Shown one piece after another: positions 22,539-30,585 of a DNA stretch of 42,327 nucleotides (within the stretch, counting starts at the first letter, position 1; each line of letters begins with the position of its first letter). Below the pieces are notes generated by a model that made no database searches, was not told where the DNA came from, and saw only the letters and a list, made by a program, of their open reading frames with translations. Made by a program: the position numbers and the translations under genes. Source of the DNA: Oscillospiraceae bacterium (GTDB lineage Bacteria > Bacillota > Clostridia > Oscillospirales > Oscillospiraceae); NCBI GenBank assembly GCA_018053145.1, contig JAGPMA010000014.1, forward strand, positions 1-42,327, in the 5' to 3' direction.

Positions 22539-24869
22539 ATGCGAAAACTGGCAACAGCCGCAATAGCATTTTCTGTGGCAGTATTCTCCTCGTATTATCT
22601 TGTGCCGCCTAAATATTATTTGATATGTGCAGCTGCCTTCGCTGCGTTTTCACTTTCCGCGATTCTTTTTAAGAACAAAATACGTATGAGGCTTCTTCTG
22701 GTGTTTCTTGCCGCAGTGGTTGGGGTTTTAGTAAGCTTTGTGGCATATACAAATAAAACCTTACCAGCCCATGAAATTTCGGGAACCGAACAGACCATAA
22801 CTGCCAGGGTTACAGGGTATCCGGAAATCTACGAGGAGTATTCAACTGTAAGCATACGACTGACAGGGGACAATGCCCCAAAGCTAGGTGCGGAGCTTTA
22901 CAGCTTTGAGGATGAGCTTAGCGTGCTTAAGCCCGGGGATATAATCGAAGCGGAGGTTAAGCTGAAGACCGCGGATGAGCGTTACGGTGAGGCCTTCATA
23001 GGAAATAATGCGGATAATATTTATCTGCAGTGTTATTTGAACGGTGAGCTTCAGGTTACAGGAAAAAGCGCGTTTTCGTTTTTGTATTTCCCAAAAGCTC
23101 TGGCAAAAAGCCTTAAGGCAAGCTCTGCACAAGTGTTTGACGACGATACCGCGCCGCTGATGACTGCCCTTTTGACAGGCGACACGAATAAGCTTTATAA
23201 GGATACCGCACTCTATGCGGCGATGTCTGAGGCGGGAGTTTTGCACGTCGTTGCGGTTTCGGGCATGAACGTGGCGTTTCTTGTGGGCTTTATTATGCTT
23301 ATTATAAGGCGAAAAAGACTTGCAGCCCTTGTTGCGCTTCCGTTGATTTGGATTTTTGTACCTTTCGCGGGGGCGACACCCTCTGTAATTAGGGCGGCGT
23401 TCATGCAAAGTACGGTACTTTTAGCACCGTTTTTCAGACGTGAAAACGATGGCTTGACCTCCTTGACAGCAGTTCTTGCTATACTCCTTCTAATAAACCC
23501 TGCCGCCTGTGCCTCGGTTAGTCTACAACTTTCGTTTTCGGCGATGCTGGGCATGATACTTGTAACGCCAAAGCTTTATAAACCGTTATATTTGAGGGCG
23601 AATTCAATTTATGGCAGCAAAAAGCAAGGCTTAACAGTTCCGCAAAAGGCACTTAAATATACCCTAACTGGAATTTGTGCAGCCTTTGCGGCTACAATTG
23701 GTGCGCTTGTTTTCACGACGCCGATTGCAGTGTTCTATTTTGGCTATGTTTCACTTATTGGAATACTTGTCAACGTGCTCATCTTCTGGGCGATTTCGAT
23801 TTGCTTTATTCTGGGATATATCTCATGCGTGGTCGGCGCTGTCTGGCTTCCGCTGGGAACGGCGCTCGGTGCTTTGACAAGCCTGCTAGCAAGGTATATG
23901 ATTGCGGTGGTTAAGCTTGCATCCAATATTCCATACGGAGTGATTTATACCAAGGGAAACCTTTTTGGCTATTGGCTGGCGCTTGTATATCTCATTTTTA
24001 TATTAAGCTACTTTTTCCGCAGAAAAAAAGAGGGCTTTCGTCCCGCAATACCGATTTGTCTTGCAGTAATTGCGCTCTGCTGCGTTATACTCACGACGGA
24101 TTTGCGCTCAGGAGCGGATACGGGCAGCCTTACAGCCGTTGATGTTGGCCAGGGGCAGAGCCTAATTATGACTTACGGGAACTCGACCGCAGTTATCGAC
24201 TGCGGAGGCAAGGGCAAGAATGTAAACGCCGGCGATAAGGTGGCAGGCCTGCTTTTGGAGCGGGGTATACAGTCGGTGGATGTGTTGCTGCTCACGCATT
24301 TTGACGATGACCACGTAAACGGAGTGACGAGGCTTATGAGCCGTGTCAATATCGAACGACTTATCATACCGGACGGTTCGTTTGATAAATCAGACCGTAA
24401 AGAAATATTAACACTGGCTGAAAAGCAAGGCGTTCGGGTTTACATAATACAACAGGACGCGGATATTGAAGCGGATGAACTGGAAATTAAGGTTTATACT
24501 ACCTTCAGCCAAGAGGAGCCCTCGCTGATAATGCTTGGGGATTTTGGCGATTTTGAAGCGCTTATAAGCGGTGACGCTGGAATATCGGAGGAACTGGAAT
24601 TTCTCGCGGCCCACGAGCTGCCAGATGCGGAGCTTTTTATGGCGGGGCATCACGGCTCGAAGACCTCAAGCTCGCAGGAACTGCTGAACGCCCTCAACGC
24701 CGAATATGCGGTGGTATCCTGCGGCTACAACAACTATGGTCATCCGACGGAAGAGGCGCTTAATCGCTTTAGGCAAGCAGGTATGGAAATATTCAGAACT
24801 GATAAATTGGGTGATATCACTTTTTACATCGATGGGGAAGGAGTGCGTGGATTTGGCGAAGAACGATAA
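22539..24869 (+). CDS. comEC: ComEC/Rec2 DNA-uptake channel protein
   Basis: A 776-residue protein with the full three-part layout: N-terminal helices and OB-like soluble segment (about 1-190), the Competence membrane domain with HVVAVSGMN (about 234-242) and many helices, and a C-terminal metallo-beta-lactamase-like domain. The latter shows DVGQGQS (about 533), THFDDDH (about 586-592) and AGHHGSKTSSS (about 700). In competent bacteria it passes single-stranded DNA through the membrane, and its hydrolase domain is thought to degrade the other strand. comEA is not adjacent. comEC followed by holA is the usual order in Bacillota. GAGGGAG is upstream of the ATG. Confidence 0.95.
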   Translation: MRKLATAAIAFSVAVFSSYYLVPPKYYLICAAAFAAFSLSAILFKNKIRMRLLLVFLAAVVGVLVSFVAYTNKTLPAHEISGTEQTITARVTGYPEIYEEYSTVSIRLTGDNAPKLGAELYSFEDELSVLKPGDIIEAEVKLKTADERYGEAFIGNNADNIYLQCYLNGELQVTGKSAFSFLYFPKALAKSLKASSAQVFDDDTAPLMTALLTGDTNKLYKDTALYAAMSEAGVLHVVAVSGMNVAFLVGFIMLIIRRKRLAALVALPLIWIFVPFAGATPSVIRAAFMQSTVLLAPFFRRENDGLTSLTAVLAILLLINPAACASVSLQLSFSAMLGMILVTPKLYKPLYLRANSIYGSKKQGLTVPQKALKYTLTGICAAFAATIGALVFTTPIAVFYFGYVSLIGILVNVLIFWAISICFILGYISCVVGAVWLPLGTALGALTSLLARYMIAVVKLASNIPYGVIYTKGNLFGYWLALVYLIFILSYFFRRKKEGFRPAIPICLAVIALCCVILTTDLRSGADTGSLTAVDVGQGQSLIMTYGNSTAVIDCGGKGKNVNAGDKVAGLLLERGIQSVDVLLLTHFDDDHVNGVTRLMSRVNIERLIIPDGSFDKSDRKEILTLAEKQGVRVYIIQQDADIEADELEIKVYTTFSQEEPSLIMLGDFGDFEALISGDAGISEELEFLAAHELPDAELFMAGHHGSKTSSSQELLNALNAEYAVVSCGYNNYGHPTEEALNRFRQAGMEIFRTDKLGDITFYIDGEGVRGFGEER

Positions 24870-25899
24870 GAATGATAAGAAGACAGACTACAGCGCTGTT
24901 TTGCGTGAATTGAAGGAAAAAAGCCCCGAAAGGCTATATCTTCTGTGGGGTGCCGAGGACTATCTGCGTGACAGCTTCTTCGATGAAATCAAAAAGCTTT
25001 GTCTTGACGGCGGAAGCGCAGATTTTAACCATCACAGGCTTAACGGTTCACCGCTCAACATGCAAAAGCTCACAGAGGCTGTGGACTCAGTTCCATTCAT
25101 GGGCGAAAAAACGCTGGTCGAGGTGCACGATTTTGATATTAACGCTGTCAAGGACGAGGACAACGAGCGGCTTAAAAGCATCGTTTCCGACATTCCAGAA
25201 TATGCCACAGTTGTTTTTATTCTGCCGACGGGCTATGAACCTGACGGACGGCTGACTGCGATTAAAACGCTGAAAAAGCTCGGTAAAGGGATTGAGTTTA
25301 CAACTCAGGCGCAAAGCCTTTTGATAAACTGGATAACACGCCGCTTTTCTTCACTGGGGAAGAACATCGGAAGAAGCGAGTGCGAAAAGCTGATTTTTAC
25401 CTCGGGTGAGCTGATGACAAGGCTGATTCCCGAAATCGAAAAAATAGCGGGCTTTTCAAAGTCCGATTCGGTGACTTTTGAGGATATCGAGAGAACGGCC
25501 CAGCGCATACCCGAGGCGAGTGTCTTTGAGATGACAGACAGCTTGGCAGAGAAGAATTACGACAAGGCAGCGCTGCTTATGGCAGAGCTGTTACAGTCGG
25601 GCGAGCACCCGATAAAAATACTTGCGATGATTGGCTTTCAAATGCGAAGGCTATATAACGCGCGCATAGCGCTGGATGAGGGCTTGGGACAAAAATTTGT
25701 TATGGAAAGCTGCGGCATAGGTTATCCTTTTTTGGCGGACAAGCTTTTAAAATCCGCGGCTGGTTTTTCGACCAAACAGCTTAAAAGAGCTGTTGAGTTG
25801 TGCGCGGAGAGCGATTACCGCATGAAAAGCTCCTCCGAGGACGATGAGGATATTTTGAAGGAACTTTTGCTCCGCGTCGCAGTGGGCGATAAAACTTGA
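24853..25899 (+). CDS. holA: DNA polymerase III delta subunit
   Basis: A 348-residue clamp-loader subunit that opens the sliding clamp. The N-terminal segment RLYLLWGAEDYLRDSFFDEI is the delta-subunit hallmark, with KTLVEVHDF, TVVFILPTG, the middle SSLGKNIGRSECEKLI and the C-terminal helical domain (ALLMAELLQSGEHPIKILAMIGFQMRRLY). The start is uncertain: TTG at 24853 has AAGGAG (24838-24843) 9 nt before it and is chosen; GTG at 24847 and ATG at 24832 are in frame but badly placed. With this start it overlaps comEC by 17 bp, so the two are translated together. rpsT, often next, is absent. Confidence 0.93.
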   Translation: MAKNDKNDKKTDYSAVLRELKEKSPERLYLLWGAEDYLRDSFFDEIKKLCLDGGSADFNHHRLNGSPLNMQKLTEAVDSVPFMGEKTLVEVHDFDINAVKDEDNERLKSIVSDIPEYATVVFILPTGYEPDGRLTAIKTLKKLGKGIEFTTQAQSLLINWITRRFSSLGKNIGRSECEKLIFTSGELMTRLIPEIEKIAGFSKSDSVTFEDIERTAQRIPEASVFEMTDSLAEKNYDKAALLMAELLQSGEHPIKILAMIGFQMRRLYNARIALDEGLGQKFVMESCGIGYPFLADKLLKSAAGFSTKQLKRAVELCAESDYRMKSSSEDDEDILKELLLRVAVGDKT

Positions 25900-25965
25900 T
25901 TAATCAAGCTAATTCCCGGATGCGCAAATTGCTCGCTGCTTACGCAGCAACCACAATTGATGCGC
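25895..25965. repeat. Palindrome and long imperfect hairpin between holA and the RNase M5-like gene
   Basis: A perfect 14-bp palindrome, CTTGATTAATCAAG (25895-25908), overlaps the holA stop. Next comes a compound hairpin: GCGC, AATTG and GCTGC (25922-25940) find matching GCAGC, CAATT and GCGC (25944-25965). GATGCGCAA-like sequence occurs on both flanks. No U-run follows, so it is not an ordinary terminator; it could be a processing site or an intergenic repeat unit. Confidence 0.5.
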
Positions 25966-25990
25966 AATCTTCACCCGGAGGGTTTAGATA

Positions 25991-26584
25991 ATGATACACG
26001 TTAACGAGGTTATAATAGTTGAAGGACGTTATGACAAGAACACCCTTAGCCAGATTATTGACGGCACGATAATCGAAACCGAGGGCTTTGGAATTTTCTC
26101 CAACAAGGAAAAGCTTTTGCTCTTTCGCCGTCTTGCAGAAACAAGAGGCTTAGTTGTGCTTACTGACAGCGACGGAGCGGGCTTCGTCATCAGAAATTAT
26201 TTAAAGGGCGCGATTGACCCCAAATATGTTAAGCATGCATATATACCCGAGGTGCTGGGCAAGGAAAAACGCAAAAGCTCGCCTTCAAAGGAGGGGAAGC
26301 TCGGGGTTGAGGGAATGAGCCGCGAGGTGATAATCTCGGCCTTGACAAGGGCAGGAGTTGCAATTGATAACGCTCCAAACGAAAGTCAAAGCGAAACTAT
26401 CACAAAGACGGATTTGTTTGAGCTTGGACTCTCCGGTGGGAAAGGAAGCAGCGAAAAAAGGCAAGCTCTGCTGAAAAAGCTCCTTCTGCCCTCAAAGCTT
26501 TCACCAAACGCAATGCTTGATGTTTTAAACGCGCTTATGACACGCGACGAGTTTGTTAAAATGTTCGAAAATGAAATTGGCTAA
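25991..26584 (+). CDS. rnmV: RNase M5-like Toprim protein (DUF4093)
   Basis: A 197-residue protein. The N-terminal Toprim domain has VIIVEGRYDKNTL (8-20) with the catalytic Glu and VLTDSDGAGFVIRNYLKG (about 55-72) with the acidic DxD pair. Then HAYIPE, KLGVEGMS and the DUF4093 tail follow, as in ribonuclease M5, which trims 5S rRNA precursors in Bacillota. It is not beside ksgA, its partner in Bacillus; it follows holA after a hairpin-rich 91-bp gap. CCGGAGGG is upstream of the ATG. Some Clostridia carry two such proteins, so a related maturation role is possible. Confidence 0.85.
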   Translation: MIHVNEVIIVEGRYDKNTLSQIIDGTIIETEGFGIFSNKEKLLLFRRLAETRGLVVLTDSDGAGFVIRNYLKGAIDPKYVKHAYIPEVLGKEKRKSSPSKEGKLGVEGMSREVIISALTRAGVAIDNAPNESQSETITKTDLFELGLSGGKGSSEKRQALLKKLLLPSKLSPNAMLDVLNALMTRDEFVKMFENEIG

Positions 26585-26776
26585 ACGCACAACACGGCAA
26601 GAGTGATTATTAAAAATTTTGCGTAAAATCCATATATAGTTAATAAAATGTAAAAAATGCGCTGAATATACAAATATATGTGGCGCTTAAAAGAAAAATG
26701 TGCTAAAATACCAGAATAAAGATTGATTCAAAAAAGTATACAGGGTGAACAAAAACTGATTTTGAGGAGAATTGTC

Positions 26777-27235
26777 ATGAGATGTCCGTTTTGTGGTTAT
26801 GCCGAGAGCAAGGTTATTGATTCACGCCCCGCAGAAGAGGGCGCAACAATTCGCCGCCGCAGAGAGTGTCTTGCCTGCCAGAAAAGATTCACCACCTATG
26901 AAATAATGGAGCGTCTGCCGCTTGTTGTTGCAAAGCGTGACGGCAGCCGTCAGACCTTTGACAAGATTAAGGTTATGAATGGAATGCTCAGAGCCTGCGA
27001 GAAGCGCCCTGTTTCGCTTCAGGCACTTGAAAGAATTGCTGACGAAATCGAGCAGGAGCTCCAGAACTCGCTTGAACGCGAGGTGACCACCACCGAAATC
27101 GGCGAAATGGTTATGTCAAAGCTTAAGCTTGTCGACGAGGTTGCCTATGTTAGGTTCGCCTCTGTTTACCGCCAATTTAAAGATGTTAACACCTTCTTCG
27201 ATGAGCTTCAAAAGCTCATTGATAAAAAGAGCTAA
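26777..27235 (+). CDS. nrdR: Transcriptional repressor NrdR
   Basis: A 152-residue regulator with the zinc ribbon CPFCG (Cys3, Cys6) and CLAC (Cys31, Cys34), the linker [17 protein letters not shown], and an ATP-cone domain from about 46 ([19 protein letters not shown]) to about 136. It senses ATP/dATP and represses ribonucleotide reductase genes, none of which lie in the window. GAGGAGA is 8 nt upstream of the ATG at 26777; a longer in-frame start lies before any ribosome site. Its TAA overlaps the convergent gene's TAG by 3 bp. Upstream DNA is AT-rich with a possible -10 TAAAAT (26704-26709). Confidence 0.97.
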   Translation: MRCPFCGYAESKVIDSRPAEEGATIRRRRECLACQKRFTTYEIMERLPLVVAKRDGSRQTFDKIKVMNGMLRACEKRPVSLQALERIADEIEQELQNSLEREVTTTEIGEMVMSKLKLVDEVAYVRFASVYRQFKDVNTFFDELQKLIDKKS

Positions 27236-27609
27236 AGTATCGACTTCAAAGAGACACGTTCTTTGTCGGCAATACTGGCAAGGGCTTCTTTTAGCTTTTC
27301 GAATGAAGCCTGAGATACCTCAGCTTCCCCTTCAAGCTCTGATAACAAATCAAAGTATGTGTCTGTGATGACGTCTACCTCGCTGTGTCTGAGCATGATG
27401 TGTGAATATGAATCCCAGCTTAACCATGCGTTAAGGGAATCTTCAACACAGAAAACTGCGCCCTCGATATCACCGACATTATACTGCTTTTCTGCAAGCT
27501 CAATTTCTTCGGTGAGTGCAAGAGTCTTGGTTTCAATGTGATTAATATTAATCAGCGCCAGCGCTAAAAGCGCGGCAATTATAAAAACAGCAATAAATTC
27601 GCTTTTCAT
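27232..27609 (-). CDS. DUF4363-like single-pass membrane protein
   Basis: A 125-residue protein with one N-terminal membrane anchor (about 5-22, [18 protein letters not shown]) and a helical extracytoplasmic part rich in acidic residues ([43 protein letters not shown]). The layout fits the DUF4363 family, typically encoded after a DUF421 protein, as here: its ATG overlaps the upstream stop as ATGA. It likely acts outside the membrane with that partner. No enzyme motif is seen. Confidence 0.75.
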   Translation of the reverse strand: MKSEFIAVFIIAALLALALININHIETKTLALTEEIELAEKQYNVGDIEGAVFCVEDSLNAWLSWDSYSHIMLRHSEVDVITDTYFDLLSELEGEAEVSQASFEKLKEALASIADKERVSLKSIL

Positions 27610-28286
27610 TGTTTGTCCTCCGCTTTTGCAAAATATATTTGTCCGGCTTCGTTTAAAGACATGAGATAAACGTCTTTGATAGATTTGACATTGCGCTCAG
27701 AAAGCTCCTTATTCAGCCAATTGCCGTTTTTCCCGCATAAATAAAGATTTTCCTTAATCAATTTTCCGTTATTAATTATTATCATTGGGTATCCGCTGTC
27801 ATCGGCATTAATGCTCATTTGACCCGCAGTAACAGGTCGCTCGGACGGAAAAAGAACTATGTTCAATCTTCCGTCCGTTTCCAATATTGCAAACTTTATT
27901 AAGCTTATATCTAATATGCTTTGGGTGCGAAGCTCCTCTGCCAATTCGTCGGGGGTGAAGCGGTTTTTTAACATCTGCTTTTGGTCAATAACTCCGTTGA
28001 CGATTAAAAAGCTAGGTTTTCCGCATAAGATTTCTTTTGCCTTGTTGCTTTTTAAGATAATCCCCGAAATTATGAGCTCACAGCACAGGAGAATTATTAT
28101 TGGTAAAAGTCCGTTCATTAGCGGAATACCGATATCTTGCAGAGGATGCGCGGCAATTTCCGAAATCAAAACGGTTATCACAAGCTCCGAAAGCTCAAGC
28201 TCTCCGAGCTGGCGTTTTCCCATTAGACGCATGGCAGCCAAAAGCGCAACATAAATTATTAAGGTCCTAAAAAACACAATACCCAA
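27606..28286 (-). CDS. DUF421 (YetF-like) membrane protein
   Basis: About 226 residues. Three N-terminal helices are followed by two soluble domains. The signatures are RLMGKRQLGELELSELV (about 20-36) and the helix-3 area, then KPSFLIVNGVIDQKQMLKNRFTPDELAEELR, typical of YetF/YdfR/YkjA proteins, which have been linked to spore and envelope properties without known chemistry. Start: TTG at 28286 has GAGGGG 10 nt upstream and gives a protein beginning GIVFFRTLIIY, as in relatives; the GTG at 28295 touches the ribosome site. It is first in a two-gene operon with the DUF4363 protein. Confidence 0.85.
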   Translation of the reverse strand: MGIVFFRTLIIYVALLAAMRLMGKRQLGELELSELVITVLISEIAAHPLQDIGIPLMNGLLPIIILLCCELIISGIILKSNKAKEILCGKPSFLIVNGVIDQKQMLKNRFTPDELAEELRTQSILDISLIKFAILETDGRLNIVLFPSERPVTAGQMSINADDSGYPMIIINNGKLIKENLYLCGKNGNWLNKELSERNVKSIKDVYLMSLNEAGQIYFAKAEDKQ

Positions 28287-28378
28287 GTTGAGCACCCCCC
28301 TCGGAATAGATTTTCCCGATAAGGTTAGATTTATTATATTATTTTGCTAACTGTAATAATAAGCAGGAGGTGATACCC

Positions 28379-29212
28379 TTGAAATTCACAAAAATGCAGG
28401 GCTGCGGAAACGACTATGTTTACGTTAATTGCTTTGAAGAAACGGTGACTGACAGGCCGGAGCTTGCGCGAGTGGTCTCCAACCGCAATTTTGGAATTGG
28501 GAGCGACGGTCTTATTTGCATTTGCCCCTCCGATGTCGCCGATTTGAAAATGGATTTTTATAATGCAGACGGAAGCTCCGCTCAAATGTGCGGAAACGGT
28601 ATCCGCTGTGTCGGAAAATTCGCTTTTGAAAAGGGCTTGACCGACAAAAAGCGTATTTCTGTGGAAACACTTGCAGGCATAAAAACCCTTGACCTAAATA
28701 TCGAGGATGGCGTAGTTAAAACTGTTAGAGTAGATATGGGGTCACCCGAGCTTCGCCCACAGTATATCCCGATTGCGGAGCATGGGCGCGATTTCATTAA
28801 CCGTTCCGTTATTGTCGGAGATGAGGAATATTTCGTTACCGCGCTTTCTGTGGGGAATCCGCATGCGGTTGTTTTTGTTAAGGATGTCGATGCGCTTGAC
28901 TTGAAGACGCTTGGCCCGAAATTTGAAAATCATCCGCTTTTCCCTGAACGAGTTAATACGGAGTTTATCGAGGTTATCGACAAAAACACGCTGAAAATGC
29001 GCGTATGGGAGCGTGGCAGCGGCGAAACACTTGCCTGCGGAACCGGAGCTACGGCGTCGCTCGTTGCGTCCGCACTTAACGGACACACCGGCAACAGTGC
29101 GACAATCCACTTGCTTGGCGGAGAGCTTTTTATCGAGTGGGACAGAGAGAAAAATAAGCTCTATATGACAGGCCCGGCGGTCATGGTTTTTGACGGAGAG
29201 CTATATATTTGA
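28379..29212 (+). CDS. dapF: Diaminopimelate epimerase
   Basis: A 277-residue enzyme converting LL- to meso-diaminopimelate, the cell-wall and lysine precursor. The two catalytic cysteines sit in QMCGNGIRC (Cys71) and LACGTGATAS (Cys220), and the N-terminal FTKMQGCGNDYV matches the family. Start: TTG at 28379 lies 6 nt after the AGGAGGTG ribosome site (28365-28372); the in-frame GTG at 28370 is part of that site. dapL follows 94 bp later, giving the last two diaminopimelate steps in reverse order on one probable transcript. Confidence 0.97.
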   Translation: MKFTKMQGCGNDYVYVNCFEETVTDRPELARVVSNRNFGIGSDGLICICPSDVADLKMDFYNADGSSAQMCGNGIRCVGKFAFEKGLTDKKRISVETLAGIKTLDLNIEDGVVKTVRVDMGSPELRPQYIPIAEHGRDFINRSVIVGDEEYFVTALSVGNPHAVVFVKDVDALDLKTLGPKFENHPLFPERVNTEFIEVIDKNTLKMRVWERGSGETLACGTGATASLVASALNGHTGNSATIHLLGGELFIEWDREKNKLYMTGPAVMVFDGELYI

Positions 29213-29306
29213 TGAAAACGGTGTGGAGTGATTTTGCCCTGCAAGGCCGCTCCTGCTTTAATAATACCTAACCAACAATCAGCGGAACAAGCAAAGGAGA
29301 ACCAAT

Positions 29307-30518
29307 ATGCTTACTGTGAACGAAAACTATTTGAAGCTTCCGGGAAATTATCTTTTTGCCGAAATTGCAAAGCGTGTCAAGGCCTATAGGGCGGATAATC
29401 CCGAAAAAGACATTATTCCACTTGGAATAGGCGACACCACTAAGCCGCTTTCTCCGGCAGTTGTGTCTGCAATGCACAAGGCGGTCGAAGATATGGGAAC
29501 CCTTGAGGGCTATCATGGCTACGGACCCGACTTCGGCTATGCTTTTCTGCGCGAGGCAATCAGAGACAAAGCATATCTTCCGTTAGGTGTTGATATTTCA
29601 GCGGACGAGATATTTGTCAGCGACGGAGCAAAGAGCGATTGCGGCAACATCGGAGATATTTTCGGTTCAAACAACGTCGTTGCCGTGTGTGACCCCGTTT
29701 ATCCCGTATATGTCGACACAAATGTAATGTCAGGCAGAGCGGGCGATTATGACGGGACGCGCTGGACAGATATTCTTTATATGCCCTGCTCTGAGGCTAA
29801 CGGCTTTTTGCCCGAGCTTCCAGTCAGAACGCCGGACATTATCTATCTTTGCTTCCCCAATAACCCCACGGGCGCTTCGGCAACAAAGCCGCAGCTTAAG
29901 CTTTGGGTTGACTATGCACTGAAAAACGGTGCTGTGATTTTGTTTGACGCAGCTTATGAGGCATATATAACCGAGGAGGGAATTCCCCACTCAATTTACG
30001 AAATTGAGGGCGCGAAGGAATGCGCGATTGAGTTCCGCAGCTTTTCAAAGACCGCAGGCTTTACAGGCAACCGCTGCGCATATACAGTCGTTCCAAAGGA
30101 TTTGAAATTAAATGGCGCGTCTCTCCATGCACTCTGGAGCCGCCGTCAAAGCACAAAATTCAACGGTGTTGCATATGTCATTCAGCGTGCGGCCGAGGCT
30201 GTTTATACAGAACAGGGTATGAAAGAGGCACGTGAAATCATAAATTATTATATGAGTAACGCCAGAGTAATCAGAGACGGGTTGAGAAGTGCCGGACTTA
30301 CAGTTTATGGCGGCGTTAACGCTCCGTATATCTGGATTAAAACACCTAACGGTGCTGACTCTTGGAGCTTTTTTGACAAGCTGCTCCACGAAGCAAATGT
30401 AGTCACAACTCCCGGCGCAGGTTTTGGACCACAGGGAGAGGGCTTTATCCGTCTGACAGGCTTTGGAGACGCCGCTGCAACAAAACAAGCTGTTGAGCGG
30501 GTAATTGGAGCATTATAG
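29307..30518 (+). CDS. dapL: LL-diaminopimelate aminotransferase
   Basis: A 403-residue PLP enzyme that makes LL-diaminopimelate from tetrahydrodipicolinate and glutamate in one step, bypassing the succinylase and acetylase routes. [12 protein letters not shown] (39-50), [20 protein letters not shown] (182-190), FDAAYEAYI and the lysine in [17 protein letters not shown] (Lys248) are family hallmarks. This route is common in Clostridia. AAAGGAG is 7 nt upstream of the ATG. It pairs with dapF and is closed by the hairpin before glmS. Confidence 0.97.
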   Translation: MLTVNENYLKLPGNYLFAEIAKRVKAYRADNPEKDIIPLGIGDTTKPLSPAVVSAMHKAVEDMGTLEGYHGYGPDFGYAFLREAIRDKAYLPLGVDISADEIFVSDGAKSDCGNIGDIFGSNNVVAVCDPVYPVYVDTNVMSGRAGDYDGTRWTDILYMPCSEANGFLPELPVRTPDIIYLCFPNNPTGASATKPQLKLWVDYALKNGAVILFDAAYEAYITEEGIPHSIYEIEGAKECAIEFRSFSKTAGFTGNRCAYTVVPKDLKLNGASLHALWSRRQSTKFNGVAYVIQRAAEAVYTEQGMKEAREIINYYMSNARVIRDGLRSAGLTVYGGVNAPYIWIKTPNGADSWSFFDKLLHEANVVTTPGAGFGPQGEGFIRLTGFGDAAATKQAVERVIGAL

Positions 30519-30528
30519 TAAATTTTTG

Positions 30529-30570
30529 CTTTCGCCGTTAATATAATAAAGACGGCGAAAGTCTGTTTTA
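30529..30570 (+). terminator. Terminator between dapL and glmS
   Basis: CTTTCGCCGT and ACGGCGAAAG form a perfect 10-bp stem with a 13-nt loop, followed by TCTGTTTTA. The loop holds a TATAAT that could serve as a glmS -10. Confidence 0.75.
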
Positions 30571-30585
30571 ACAGGAGGGTTTAAC

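Noticed and set aside
26655-26690. Possible NrdR box (ACAAATATATGTG) upstream of nrdR
   Set aside because: Only about half of the conserved core matches, it is a single copy, and the region is AT-rich enough to produce it by chance.
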